A stretch of 10,590 bases of DNA from Gammaproteobacteria bacterium. GTDB taxonomy: Bacteria > Pseudomonadota > Gammaproteobacteria > BMS3Bbin11. Location: NCBI GenBank assembly GCA_030617565.1, contig JAUWVE010000044.1:1-10590 (forward strand). Direction: 5' to 3'. Of this stretch, positions 1-6,199 are shown in pieces. The notes below the pieces were generated by a model. That model had not been told where the DNA came from, ran no database searches, and was given only the letters and a program-made list of their open reading frames with translations. Position 1 is the first letter of the stretch. Every line of letters begins with the position of its first letter. The translations under genes were made by a program, and so were the position numbers.

Positions 1-62
1 AAAGGGGTGGCTAGATCATCTAACGGAATATGAATGTCTAATTTCTCTGGATAATTGGCCAT
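1..62 (-). CDS. N-terminal fragment of an unidentified protein, runs off the left edge
   Basis: An open frame starts with ATG at 62 and reads MANYPEKLDIHIPLDDLATP without a stop until the window ends. Only about 20 residues are visible, so no family can be named. The frame lies back to back with the small membrane ORF at 137, leaving a 74-nt gap that could hold divergent promoters. The ribosome-binding site is weak (GTGAG about 10 nt upstream). A chance open frame this short is quite possible; the sensible amino-acid composition and the divergent layout are the only support. Confidence 0.35.
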   Translation of the reverse strand, partial: MANYPEKLDIHIPLDDLATP

Positions 63-136
63 TGTGATATACTCACTGGCGAGCCGATCGGTCACAAAAA
101 TACAGCAAAATCCTCAATTCCACTGATAGAAACCTT

Positions 137-325
137 ATGCAAGCAGATTACACATTCTATATCGGTATGTTTGCCGTCTCCTATGCCATGGCCTGGTATA
201 CCTGGAAGGATGAAAAGGGCTGGTTCTCTCGCATCATGAAATTTCTGCTAACGGGTATCATTCCCATCGTTTCATTGATGCTGTTTGTCTGGAAAGTATT
301 AAAAGATCCTGAAGAAGGCAAATAG
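137..325 (+). CDS. hypothetical small membrane protein (62 aa)
   Basis: I do not recognise this protein. It has two hydrophobic stretches, about residues 6-21 and 36-53, separated by a charged segment (WKDEKGWFSR), and it ends in a charged tail (KDPEEGK). This would fit a two-helix inner-membrane protein with both ends on the same side. The start is ATG at 137, without a convincing Shine-Dalgarno sequence (the preceding bases are AAACCTT), so start and expression are uncertain. It stands alone between a divergent minus-strand frame and tRNA-Pro. Its layout of charged ends around clean hydrophobic segments is better than expected from a random frame. Confidence 0.5.
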   Translation: MQADYTFYIGMFAVSYAMAWYTWKDEKGWFSRIMKFLLTGIIPIVSLMLFVWKVLKDPEEGK

Positions 326-389
326 TATTATAGTTTCAGGTTTCAAGACGAAAGACGAACATTGCGGTTTGTTAGGTCAGAAATCAAAC

Positions 390-466
<77 letters not shown>

Positions 467-487
467 ACATATTCGATTTTTACTGAA

Positions 488-1510
488 TTAATAGACGCGC
501 TGAACTGAGAAATCAGCGAGTATTATCATGGCATCTTTATAAGCTGATGGTGGCAATGGTGAAAGGGCCAGCTTCGCCTTTTCTGCTTCAGCAGATGCGC
601 GCTGCGAAGTGTACGCCAGAGAACCTGTTGATTCAATAATAGCGATGACTTCATTGATTTTATCCAGCCCACCGGACCGAATGGCTGCACTCAGTAAATC
701 ACGGTCTGCTGTAGCGGCGTGCTGCATGGCATGTATTAATGGCAGGGTAGGTTTGCCTTCAGCGAGATCGTCGCCAACATTCTTACCCAGTGCCTCGGAG
801 GTGGAACTGTAGTCCAGCAGGTCATCAACCAGTTGAAAGGCGATGCCGAGGTGCTGACCATAGCTGGCAAGTGCCTGATCAACTTCATCGTTCTGATCAG
901 CAATTACGCCTCCAATACGGGCGGCGGCTTCAAAAAGGATGGATGTTTTGGCGCGAATAACAGCATCGTAATGTTGCTCGCTGATGTCGGGCTCATTGAT
1001 GTTCAGCAACTGCATCACTTCGCCTTCAGCGATATTATTAGTAGTGTGCGAAAGGATGTCCATAATGCGCATGTTGCCGGCTTCTACCATCATTTCAAAT
1101 GCACGGGAATAGAGAAAATCACCGACCAGCACACTGGCTTCATTGCCCCAGATGTCATTCGCTGTGGCTTTTCCTCTGCGCATGTCAGAGCTGTCGACTA
1201 CGTCATCGTGCAGCAGGGTGGCGGTATGAATAAATTCAATCACGGCGGCCAGCAGGATGTGCTTCTCTCCCTGATAACCGCTTGCCAGTGCGCTTAACAG
1301 CACAATCATCGGCCGCAGCCGTTTTCCACCACTATTAATAATGTAGGCACCCAGCTGATTGATTAAAGCAACATCCGAGCTCAGGCGGTGCAGAATAAGC
1401 TGATCCACTGCAGTGGATTCAGGTTTTAGCAAGCTCTGTACGGCTTCAAAATCGCTGGCTAACGCCGTTTTTTGCGAGGTACCGGGATTTTTGTTCGCTA
1501 TAGCAGTCAT
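488..1510 (-). CDS. ispB: octaprenyl diphosphate synthase (polyprenyl synthetase)
   Basis: This trans-prenyltransferase adds isopentenyl diphosphate units to farnesyl diphosphate to make the long side chain of ubiquinone/menaquinone. The 340-residue protein has the family hallmarks: GGKRLRP at 61-67, the first Asp-rich motif DDVVD at 102-106 (in LLHDDVVDSSDMRRG), the second, DDLLD, at 229-233, and GKNVGDDLAEGKPTLP at 242-257. These bind the Mg-diphosphate of the substrates. It is somewhat longer at the N-terminus than E. coli IspB (323 aa), but the ATG at 1510 is preceded by TGGAAAGT, a usable ribosome-binding site. It is divergent from rplU, as in E. coli. Chain length (C40 or other) cannot be read reliably from the sequence. 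Confidence 0.95.
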   Translation of the reverse strand: MTAIANKNPGTSQKTALASDFEAVQSLLKPESTAVDQLILHRLSSDVALINQLGAYIINSGGKRLRPMIVLLSALASGYQGEKHILLAAVIEFIHTATLLHDDVVDSSDMRRGKATANDIWGNEASVLVGDFLYSRAFEMMVEAGNMRIMDILSHTTNNIAEGEVMQLLNINEPDISEQHYDAVIRAKTSILFEAAARIGGVIADQNDEVDQALASYGQHLGIAFQLVDDLLDYSSTSEALGKNVGDDLAEGKPTLPLIHAMQHAATADRDLLSAAIRSGGLDKINEVIAIIESTGSLAYTSQRASAEAEKAKLALSPLPPSAYKDAMIILADFSVQRVY

Positions 1511-1594
1511 ACTTTCCAGTTTTTTTTCTATATTTCGATTATTTATATACTTATTCAGGGTATTCGCGAGAGCGAATATTTCACCTGATTGCTG

Positions 1595-1600
1595 ATTATA
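1595..1600 (-). promoter_or_regulatory. candidate ispB promoter, -10 hexamer
   Basis: A consensus TATAAT lies on the minus strand at 1600-1595, about 85 nt upstream of the ispB start. The -35 is poor: at a 17-bp spacing the hexamer is TTTATC. The transcript leader would contain a small hairpin at 1561-1578 (TATTCGC, loop GAGA, GCGAATA as read on the plus strand). It has no T-run, so it is not a terminator. Confidence 0.4.
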
Positions 1601-1695
1601 GGGGTAGATGCAGCCAAGATAAATAAAACATCAGCTGATTATCCATCATTATGTGAGAGAATAGCCAAATTAGTGCTGTTGAGACCGTTTTTCCA

Positions 1696-1724
1696 TTGAC
1701 TGGTATGCTCTCAAGCGATAAAAT
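1696..1724 (+). promoter_or_regulatory. rplU-rpmA promoter
   Basis: TTGACT (1696-1701) and TAAAAT (1719-1724) are separated by exactly 17 bp, a near-consensus sigma-70 promoter. Transcription would begin near 1731, giving a leader of about 90 nt before rplU. Confidence 0.75.
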
Positions 1725-1736
1725 CGCCGCCCTTTA

Positions 1737-1758
1737 CCAGAGGCAGCTTCGCTTCTGG
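1737..1758 (+). promoter_or_regulatory. hairpin in the rplU 5' leader
   Basis: CCAGAGGC and GCTTCTGG form an 8-bp stem (one G-T wobble) with loop AGCTTC. It lies right after the predicted transcription start and well before the ribosome-binding site. Ribosomal protein leaders are often autoregulated by their product, so this is a candidate L21 leader element. No T-run follows, so it is not a plain terminator. Confidence 0.4.
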
Positions 1759-1819
1759 CATATGACAAACAGTGACAGAATTCCATAAGGTTTTTTTGGA
1801 GTTATTGGGGATATAGACA

Positions 1820-2140
1820 ATGTACGCAGTAATTAAAACGGGTGGTAAGCAATACCGGGTAGCAGTAGGCGACGTACTACGCGTTGAGAGCCTTACAGCA
1901 GAGACGGGTTCCACCGTTGAACTTGATGATGTACTGATGGTGGCTGATGGTGCTGACATTAAGGCTGGATCTGATGTGGCTGACGGTACGACCGTTTCTG
2001 CATCAGTACGCGGTCATGGCCGCGGTGATAAAATCCGCGTCTACAAATTTCATCGCAGGAAAAATTATCGTCGGACCCAGGGTCACAGACAGAATTTCAC
2101 CGAGCTGGAAATAACAGCCATCGGTAGCAAAGGCGCATAA
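1820..2140 (+). CDS. rplU: 50S ribosomal protein L21
   Basis: L21 is a large-subunit protein that binds 23S rRNA. The 106-residue product starts MYAVIKTGGKQYRVAVGDVL, the typical L21 N-terminus, and carries the basic C-terminal part (DKIRVYKFHRRKNYRRTQGHRQ) that contacts rRNA. Length is close to that of E. coli L21 (103 aa). GGGG at 1807-1810 and GGAG around 1798 precede the ATG and can serve as ribosome-binding sites. It is the first gene of the rplU-rpmA pair, 37 nt before rpmA, driven by the promoter at 1696. Confidence 0.97.
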   Translation: MYAVIKTGGKQYRVAVGDVLRVESLTAETGSTVELDDVLMVADGADIKAGSDVADGTTVSASVRGHGRGDKIRVYKFHRRKNYRRTQGHRQNFTELEITAIGSKGA

Positions 2141-2177
2141 CACTGCGCATTAAGTAGCAAAAGACAGGAATAGCACA

Positions 2178-2435
2178 ATGGCACATAAAAAAGCAGGCGG
2201 TAGTTCACGTAACGGTCGCGATTCAGAGTCAAAACGACTGGGCGTTAAGCGTTATGCCGGTCAGCAGGTATTGTCAGGCAACATCCTTATTCGTCAGCGT
2301 GGCACCAAGTTCCACCCGGGCAAGAATGTAGGCCGGGGCAAGGATGACACCTTGTTTGCAACATCTGATGGTGTGGTCCAGTTCTCGGTAAAAGGCCCCA
2401 ACAAGCGCAGAACGGTTAGCATATTGGCTAGCTGA
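2178..2435 (+). CDS. rpmA: 50S ribosomal protein L27
   Basis: L27 reaches with its N-terminal tail towards the peptidyl-transferase centre. The 85-residue product begins MAHKKAGGSSRNGRDSESK and continues with GVKRYAGQQV and GTKFHPGKNVGRGKDDTLFA, all standard L27 sequence, and has the usual length. AGGAA at 2166-2170, 7 nt before the ATG, is the ribosome-binding site. The gene is cotranscribed with rplU. A strong intrinsic terminator follows 25 nt after the stop codon, so L21 and L27 form a closed transcription unit. Confidence 0.97.
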   Translation: MAHKKAGGSSRNGRDSESKRLGVKRYAGQQVLSGNILIRQRGTKFHPGKNVGRGKDDTLFATSDGVVQFSVKGPNKRRTVSILAS

Positions 2436-2460
2436 AGCATCGCCACAAGATTGATTCAGG

Positions 2461-2500
2461 AAAACCCTGCTTTGGCGACAAAGCGGGGTTTTTCGTTTTT
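2461..2500 (+). terminator. intrinsic terminator after rpmA
   Basis: A 14-bp stem pairs 2461-2474 with 2479-2492 around the GNRA-type loop GCGA, with one T-G wobble (2468/2485) in an otherwise perfect helix (AAAACCCTGCTTTG against CAAAGCGGGGTTTT). It runs into a T-rich tract (TTTTTCGTTTTT). It separates rplU-rpmA from obgE; read-through may still supply obgE. Confidence 0.92.
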
Positions 2501-2538
2501 GGGCTACCTGGATGCAGGTGCCATTAAGGAAAGCTGTT

Positions 2539-3567
2539 ATGAAGTTTGTTGATGAAGCAGAAGTCAAGGTTTTCGCTGGTGATGGCGGCAACGGCTGCCA
2601 GAGTTTCAGGCGTGAGAAATATATCCCCAGAGGAGGCCCGGATGGTGGAGACGGCGGTCGTGGAGGAGATGTCTACCTGGTCGGTTCTTCATCGCTGAAT
2701 ACACTGGTAGATTTCCGCTACACACGAAGCTTCCGGGCTAAAAACGGTGAGAAAGGGCGGGGTGCCAACTGTACCGGTGCCGGCGCCGATGATCTGTATG
2801 TGAAGGTTCCGGTCGGGACCATAGTTACTGATGCAGGCACTGGAGAAATGATTGGTGACGTCGTCTCTGATGGCTACGAGCTACTGGTGGCGAAGGGCGG
2901 GCAGGGCGGTCTCGGTAATACCCGATTCAAGTCCAGCACCAATCGCGCACCAACGAAAACCATCCCCGGCAGACCCGGTGACCAGCGAGGTCTGTTACTG
3001 GAACTGCGCCTGCTGGCTGATGTCGGGCTGCTTGGCCTGCCCAATGCGGGAAAGTCTACCTTATTAAGAACAGTTTCCCGTGCCCATCCAAAAGTGGCAG
3101 ATTATCCTTTTACCACCATGTATCCCCAGTTGGGTGTGATACGTATCGATGAAGGCAGCAGCTTCGTCATGGCAGATATCCCGGGGCTGATAGAAGGGGC
3201 CTCAGAAGGTGCTGGGCTGGGTATCCAGTTTCTACGCCATTTGTCCCGTACCAGTCTATTACTGCATATGGTTGATATCATGCCGCCAGAGGGGCAGGAC
3301 AACATCATTGCCAACATACGTGCCCTGATAAATGAATTGCAGCAGTTTGATGAGAGGCTGCTGGATCGTCCGCGCTGGCTGGTATTGAATAAAACAGATC
3401 TGCTGCCTGATGATGAATTACAGAAAATTCGCCAGCAGATTGTTGATGAACTGGACTGGCAGGGTGAGTTGTTCATGATATCTGCCGCTACCGGCAATGG
3501 CTGCCCGGAACTGGTACAGGCAATAATGAAGTGGCTGTTACGTCAGCAGGAAGAACTTGAAGGCTGA
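2539..3567 (+). CDS. obgE: Obg family GTPase (ribosome assembly)
   Basis: Obg GTPases act in 50S ribosomal subunit assembly and link GTP/ppGpp levels to growth. I chose ATG 2539 over an in-frame ATG at 2512. It gives the family start MKFVDEA and has AAGGAA at 2526-2531 at good spacing. The 342-residue protein has the Gly-rich Obg domain (about 1-158; GDGGNGCQSF, GGPDGGDGGRGGDV) and then the G domain: G1 GLPNAGKS 166-173, G2 TT 192-193, G3 DIPG 213-216, G4 NKTD 284-287, G5 SAAT 315-318. It ends soon after the G domain, without the long acidic tail of E. coli ObgE (390 aa). The rpmA terminator precedes it and an inverted-repeat element follows. Confidence 0.96.
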   Translation: MKFVDEAEVKVFAGDGGNGCQSFRREKYIPRGGPDGGDGGRGGDVYLVGSSSLNTLVDFRYTRSFRAKNGEKGRGANCTGAGADDLYVKVPVGTIVTDAGTGEMIGDVVSDGYELLVAKGGQGGLGNTRFKSSTNRAPTKTIPGRPGDQRGLLLELRLLADVGLLGLPNAGKSTLLRTVSRAHPKVADYPFTTMYPQLGVIRIDEGSSFVMADIPGLIEGASEGAGLGIQFLRHLSRTSLLLHMVDIMPPEGQDNIIANIRALINELQQFDERLLDRPRWLVLNKTDLLPDDELQKIRQQIVDELDWQGELFMISAATGNGCPELVQAIMKWLLRQQEELEG

Positions 3568-3592
3568 CCAGGAGAGAGGGATTTTGATAATA

Positions 3593-3783
3593 TATTATTC
3601 ACCACAGAGGACACAAAGGACACAGAGAAAGGCAAAATAAGGTTCCTGGTTATTATGAAATGTAACTGGATACTAGATAGAAAAACAGAATACAAATATA
3701 TTGGGGCAAGTCAATATTAAGAAGCAGTAAAATCAAATAATAGATTTTCCTCTGTGACCTCCGTGTCCTCCGTGGTGATAATA
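3593..3783. repeat. MITE-like element with terminal inverted repeats
   Basis: The gap between obgE and proB carries long imperfect inverted repeats at 3593-3630 and 3745-3783. The left end reads TATTATTCACCACAGAGGAC, then ACAAAGGACACAGAGAAA. The reverse complement of the right end reads TATTATCACCACGGAGGAC, then ACGGAGGTCACAGAGGAAAA. Between them lie about 110 bp of AT-rich sequence without a coding frame of note. Repeats built on CCACAGAGGACACAGAGG are, as far as I recall, common between genes in many environmental proteobacteria. The element is 191 bp and has no transposase. The outer TATTAT may be target-derived. Confidence 0.65.
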
Positions 3784-3803
3784 TTTTCTGTACTGAAGAA
3801 TTG

Positions 3804-4940
3804 ATGATGGTGAGTAAAAATAATCTAAACAAAGGCCAGAATAAAAAACCTTGCTGGGTAATCAAGATCGGCAGTGCGCTGCTGACAGCCGACGGTAAAG
3901 GTCTTGATGAGCAGGCGATAGCCGGCTGGGTGAAGCAAATGGCCCAGTTGCAGAACCAGGGCGTCCGTATCGTACTGGTATCTTCCGGCGCGGTTGCCGC
4001 GGGTATGCAGCGTCTCGGCTGGACGAAACGTCCACATGCCCTGCACCAGCAGCAGGCTGCAGCAGCCATAGGCCAGATGGGTTTGATCCAGCTCTATGAA
4101 TCGGTGTTTCAGCAGTATGACCTGCATACCGCGCAAATTTTACTGACCCATGAAGACCTGTCGAATCGAAAACGTTATCTCAATGCGCGGGGGACCCTGC
4201 GCGAAGTGCTTAAACTGAATGTTATTCCAGTCATCAATGAAAACGACACGGTAGCCACCGATGAGATCCGCTTCGGCGACAATGACAGCCTGGCGGCAAT
4301 GGTTGCCAACCTGGTCGAAGCTGATCGCCTGCTCATACTGACTGATCAGGACGGTCTGTTTGATCGTGATCCCAGGAAGTTCTCTGACGCCAACTTAATT
4401 AAACAGGCAGAAGCGGGTTCTATCGAGCTTGAAAGCTATGCTGGCGACAGCGGCAGCCTCGGTCGCGGCGGCATGCTTACCAAGATCCGTGCCGCCGGGC
4501 GTGCAGCCAGATCTGGCGCCAGTACCCATATTGTGAATGGACGCACAGAGAATATCCTGCTGCGACTGCATGAAGGTGAAGCACATGGCACACTTCTTGT
4601 ACCGACTGCAGGAAGAGTTGCCGCACGAAAACAGTGGCTGGCGACTCATATGCAGTCATGTGGAGATCTATTGCTGGACCGCGGTGCAGTAAAAGTATTG
4701 CGTGAATCAGGCCGCAGTTTATTACCCGTTGGTGTTACCGCTGTACATGGCGACTTTGCCCGCGGCGATATGGTGCGCTGCCTTGATCATGAGGGCAGGG
4801 AAGTGGCCCATGGCCTGGTTAATTATTCTTCTGTTGAAGCCAGGAAAATAATTGGACATGCCAGTGACCGGATTGAATCGATCCTGGGTTATGTGGATGA
4901 AGCGGAGTTGATACATCGGGACAATATGGTGGTGTTTTGA
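3804..4940 (+). CDS. proB: glutamate 5-kinase
   Basis: This enzyme phosphorylates glutamate at the gamma-carboxyl group with ATP, the first and feedback-controlled step of proline synthesis. Counting from ATG 3804 (378 aa), the amino-acid-kinase domain shows VIKIGSALLT 19-28, VLVSSGAVAAGM 58-69, NENDTV 145-150, FGDNDSLAA 157-165, LTDQDGLFDRDPR 179-191 and GRGGMLTKI 220-228. A PUA domain fills about 282-372. The start is ambiguous: TTG 3801, ATG 3804 and ATG 3807 follow each other, and GAAGAA at 3795-3800 is the only ribosome-binding site. ATG 3804 or 3807 is likeliest. The promoter, if separate from obgE, would lie in or beside the inverted-repeat element. proA is not in the window. Confidence 0.95.
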   Translation: MMVSKNNLNKGQNKKPCWVIKIGSALLTADGKGLDEQAIAGWVKQMAQLQNQGVRIVLVSSGAVAAGMQRLGWTKRPHALHQQQAAAAIGQMGLIQLYESVFQQYDLHTAQILLTHEDLSNRKRYLNARGTLREVLKLNVIPVINENDTVATDEIRFGDNDSLAAMVANLVEADRLLILTDQDGLFDRDPRKFSDANLIKQAEAGSIELESYAGDSGSLGRGGMLTKIRAAGRAARSGASTHIVNGRTENILLRLHEGEAHGTLLVPTAGRVAARKQWLATHMQSCGDLLLDRGAVKVLRESGRSLLPVGVTAVHGDFARGDMVRCLDHEGREVAHGLVNYSSVEARKIIGHASDRIESILGYVDEAELIHRDNMVVF

Positions 4941-5001
4941 TATTGTGCGGGTGCCCGGCAGGGGCTTTCAGCCACAGCGTGCATTGGTGCTGGTAATATT
5001 T

Positions 5002-5334
5002 TTACGGCCTCCAGTATTTATATCCCTGCATCTGTAGTCGTATAACTTCGGGTGCTCCAGCGGGCACAAACTCAACTTCTAATGGAAATTCATCTTCTTT
5101 AAGGTCCCATGCACGCATACTAATCCGACACGCCTTGAAGGTAACTCCGCGGTTAGCGAGCTTTGATAATAGTTGCGATGTTTGTTTGTTATTTTCTAAT
5201 AAGGCATGGATGCCATCCTCATAGGCAATGACCTCTATTTTTAACTTTTTCTCACCCAGATCATCCAGGACTTTATCAATTTGCAGGAAGGCTCGTCGAT
5301 GACCAAAGTTGTCAGCCGTTCGAGTTAGTTGCAT
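5002..5334 (-). CDS. DsrE family protein, separated from its signal peptide by an in-frame TAG
   Basis: The 110 residues have the DsrE/DsrF-like sulfur-relay fold pattern. A first strand and helix (MQLTRTADNFGHRRAFLQID) are followed by LGEKKLKIEVIAYEDGIHALL, then LANRGVTFKACRIS with the conserved Cys (69), and PAGAPEVIRLQMQGYKYWRP at the end. Relatives carry persulfide sulfur or are predicted periplasmic proteins of unknown role. ATG 5334 has no Shine-Dalgarno sequence. The better start lies in the same frame at 5430, with AGGAG before it, and encodes a signal peptide, but codon 26 is TAG (5355-5353). The gene is therefore either recently broken, restarted at 5334, or mis-sequenced. It is the second gene after the MerR-type promoter at 5766-5796. 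Confidence 0.75.
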   Translation of the reverse strand: MQLTRTADNFGHRRAFLQIDKVLDDLGEKKLKIEVIAYEDGIHALLENNKQTSQLLSKLANRGVTFKACRISMRAWDLKEDEFPLEVEFVPAGAPEVIRLQMQGYKYWRP

Positions 5335-5352
5335 AACAAACGGGATGGGAGC

Positions 5353-5430
5353 CTAGTCGGCCAAAACGACTACTGGTGATAAATGCAGGGAAAATAGTAT
5401 AAGCAACGGTAATAAAAGATTGTGCCTCAT
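5353..5430 (-). pseudogene. signal-peptide exon-like leader of the DsrE gene, ending at TAG
   Basis: From ATG 5430, after AGGAGATATAA (a strong ribosome-binding site), the frame reads MRHNLLLPLLILFSLHLSPV, then VVLAD, then TAG. This is a typical Sec signal peptide with a VLA-D cleavage site. Beyond the TAG the frame stays open through APIPFV into the DsrE domain at 5334, exactly 32 codons from the start. FV would complete the first beta strand of the domain. The simplest view is one secreted DsrE protein of 142 residues with a single-base nonsense mutation. Expression of a 25-residue leader with reinitiation 18 nt after the stop is the alternative. Confidence 0.7.
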
Positions 5431-5459
5431 TTATATCTCCTGTTAACAAACGCCCACCA

Positions 5460-5726
5460 TTATGCACCACAACAGGATGAACTCTGTCCTTTCATGCGTG
5501 CTTGCTGAACAGGTGGGCAAGGAACAGTAGCAAAAGAACAGAAAACACAACAGTCGCCTTGATTGGGACGCAATAACTCACCACATCCTTTGCAGTCATA
5601 GAAAAACTGACAGGCATCCACTGGCATAGTCTCTGTCACGCTGTAGCCACATTCTGGACATGTGATAGTGGACTCCATAATTAATAGAGGTGCCCTTAAC
5701 ACTTCAGCTGTCTTCGAGTTGGACAA
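5460..5726 (-). CDS. GDCCVxC domain Cys-rich protein
   Basis: The 88-residue product matches the small GDCCVxC protein family, whose function is not established. It is often seen near mercury/metal resistance genes, and some members contain selenocysteine. Visible are CPECG (23-27), DACQFFYDCKGCGELLRP (37-54), the signature GDCCVFC (57-63), VPCPP (68-72) and a terminal SSCCGA; 11 Cys in all. Two starts are possible. TTG 5726 has AGGAAGG about 5 nt upstream. ATG 5678 gives the usual family start MESTITCPEC but lacks a well-placed ribosome-binding site. I list the longer form. It is the first gene of the MerR-controlled unit, and the DsrE leader starts 29 nt after its stop. Confidence 0.8.
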   Translation of the reverse strand: MSNSKTAEVLRAPLLIMESTITCPECGYSVTETMPVDACQFFYDCKGCGELLRPNQGDCCVFCSFATVPCPPVQQARMKGQSSSCCGA

Positions 5727-5765
5727 TATTCCTTCCTCTGTTTCGATCGTCGCAGCGATAGTGGT

Positions 5766-5796
5766 ACTATAGACCCTGTAGTAACTACAGAGTCAA
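5766..5796 (-). promoter_or_regulatory. MerR-type promoter and operator (19-bp spacer, perfect palindrome)
   Basis: On the minus strand TTGACT (5796-5791) and TATAGT (5771-5766) are separated by 19 bp, the overlong spacer typical of promoters activated by MerR-family proteins. The spacer holds the perfect 15-nt dyad CTGTAGTAACTACAG (5776-5790; 7+1+7). It directs transcription into the GDCCVxC and DsrE genes, with a start near 5759 and a leader of about 33 nt. The dyad ends 10 nt before the divergent regulator's ATG, so the regulator can also control itself. TACTAT at 5765-5770 on the plus strand is a possible -10 for the regulator, with only a weak -35. Confidence 0.85.
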
Positions 5797-5800
5797 GACT

Positions 5801-6199
5801 ATGCTTATAGGTGAACTGGCAAATGTTTGCGCTTGTCCGGTAGAGACAATTCGGTATTACGAGAAAATCGGCTTACTTCCCAAGCCGATGAGAACATCAA
5901 ACGGATACAGGAATTACGATGATCAGCATCGTAAATGGCTGCAATTTATTCTACGGAGCCGTGCCCTGGGATTCACACAGGATGAGGTGCGTCGATTAAC
6001 AGAGATTGCACATATGCCGGAACCGGCATGTGAAGATGTTTATACGATATTTTCTCAGCACGTATCACAGATACACGAAAAAATCCGTGACCTCAAGGAC
6101 ATGGAGAGTGCATTAACCCGTTTAAATGCAAAATGTGAAAATGGCACCTTGAACGAGTGTCCCGTCATAGATGAGTTAATGGGCCAGGCAACATACTAA
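5801..6199 (+). CDS. MerR family metal-type transcriptional regulator
   Basis: MerR regulators bind the dyad between -35 and -10 as dimers and untwist it when an inducer binds. This 132-residue protein has the N-terminal winged helix (MLIGELANVCACPVETIRYY, EKIGLLPKPMRTSNGYRNY, to about 70), a long dimer helix (about 77-110), and a C-terminal metal loop. Cysteines sit at 77, 112 and 120, besides C10 and C12 in the DNA-binding part. Cys77 at the dimer helix is the mark of divalent-metal members (MerR, ZntR, PbrR). The loop C112-x7-C120 has the spacing known from the copper sensor CueR, which has Ser77. The inducer therefore cannot be assigned; Hg, Cd, Pb or other thiophilic ions are candidates. 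The ATG has no clear Shine-Dalgarno sequence. Confidence 0.88.
   Translation: MLIGELANVCACPVETIRYYEKIGLLPKPMRTSNGYRNYDDQHRKWLQFILRSRALGFTQDEVRRLTEIAHMPEPACEDVYTIFSQHVSQIHEKIRDLKDMESALTRLNAKCENGTLNECPVIDELMGQATY

Noticed and set aside
833..1297. 154-codon plus-strand open frame
   Set aside because: It lies wholly antisense to ispB, whose motifs are unambiguous.
1561..1578. TATTCGC-GAGA-GCGAATA hairpin as a terminator or operator
   Set aside because: It is a perfect but short stem in the ispB leader, without a T-run or a second copy; no function can be supported.
5353..5355. TAG as a recoded codon (pyrrolysine)
   Set aside because: Nothing suggests pyrrolysine machinery in such an organism, and selenocysteine uses TGA. 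Nonsense mutation, sequencing error or reinitiation is simpler.
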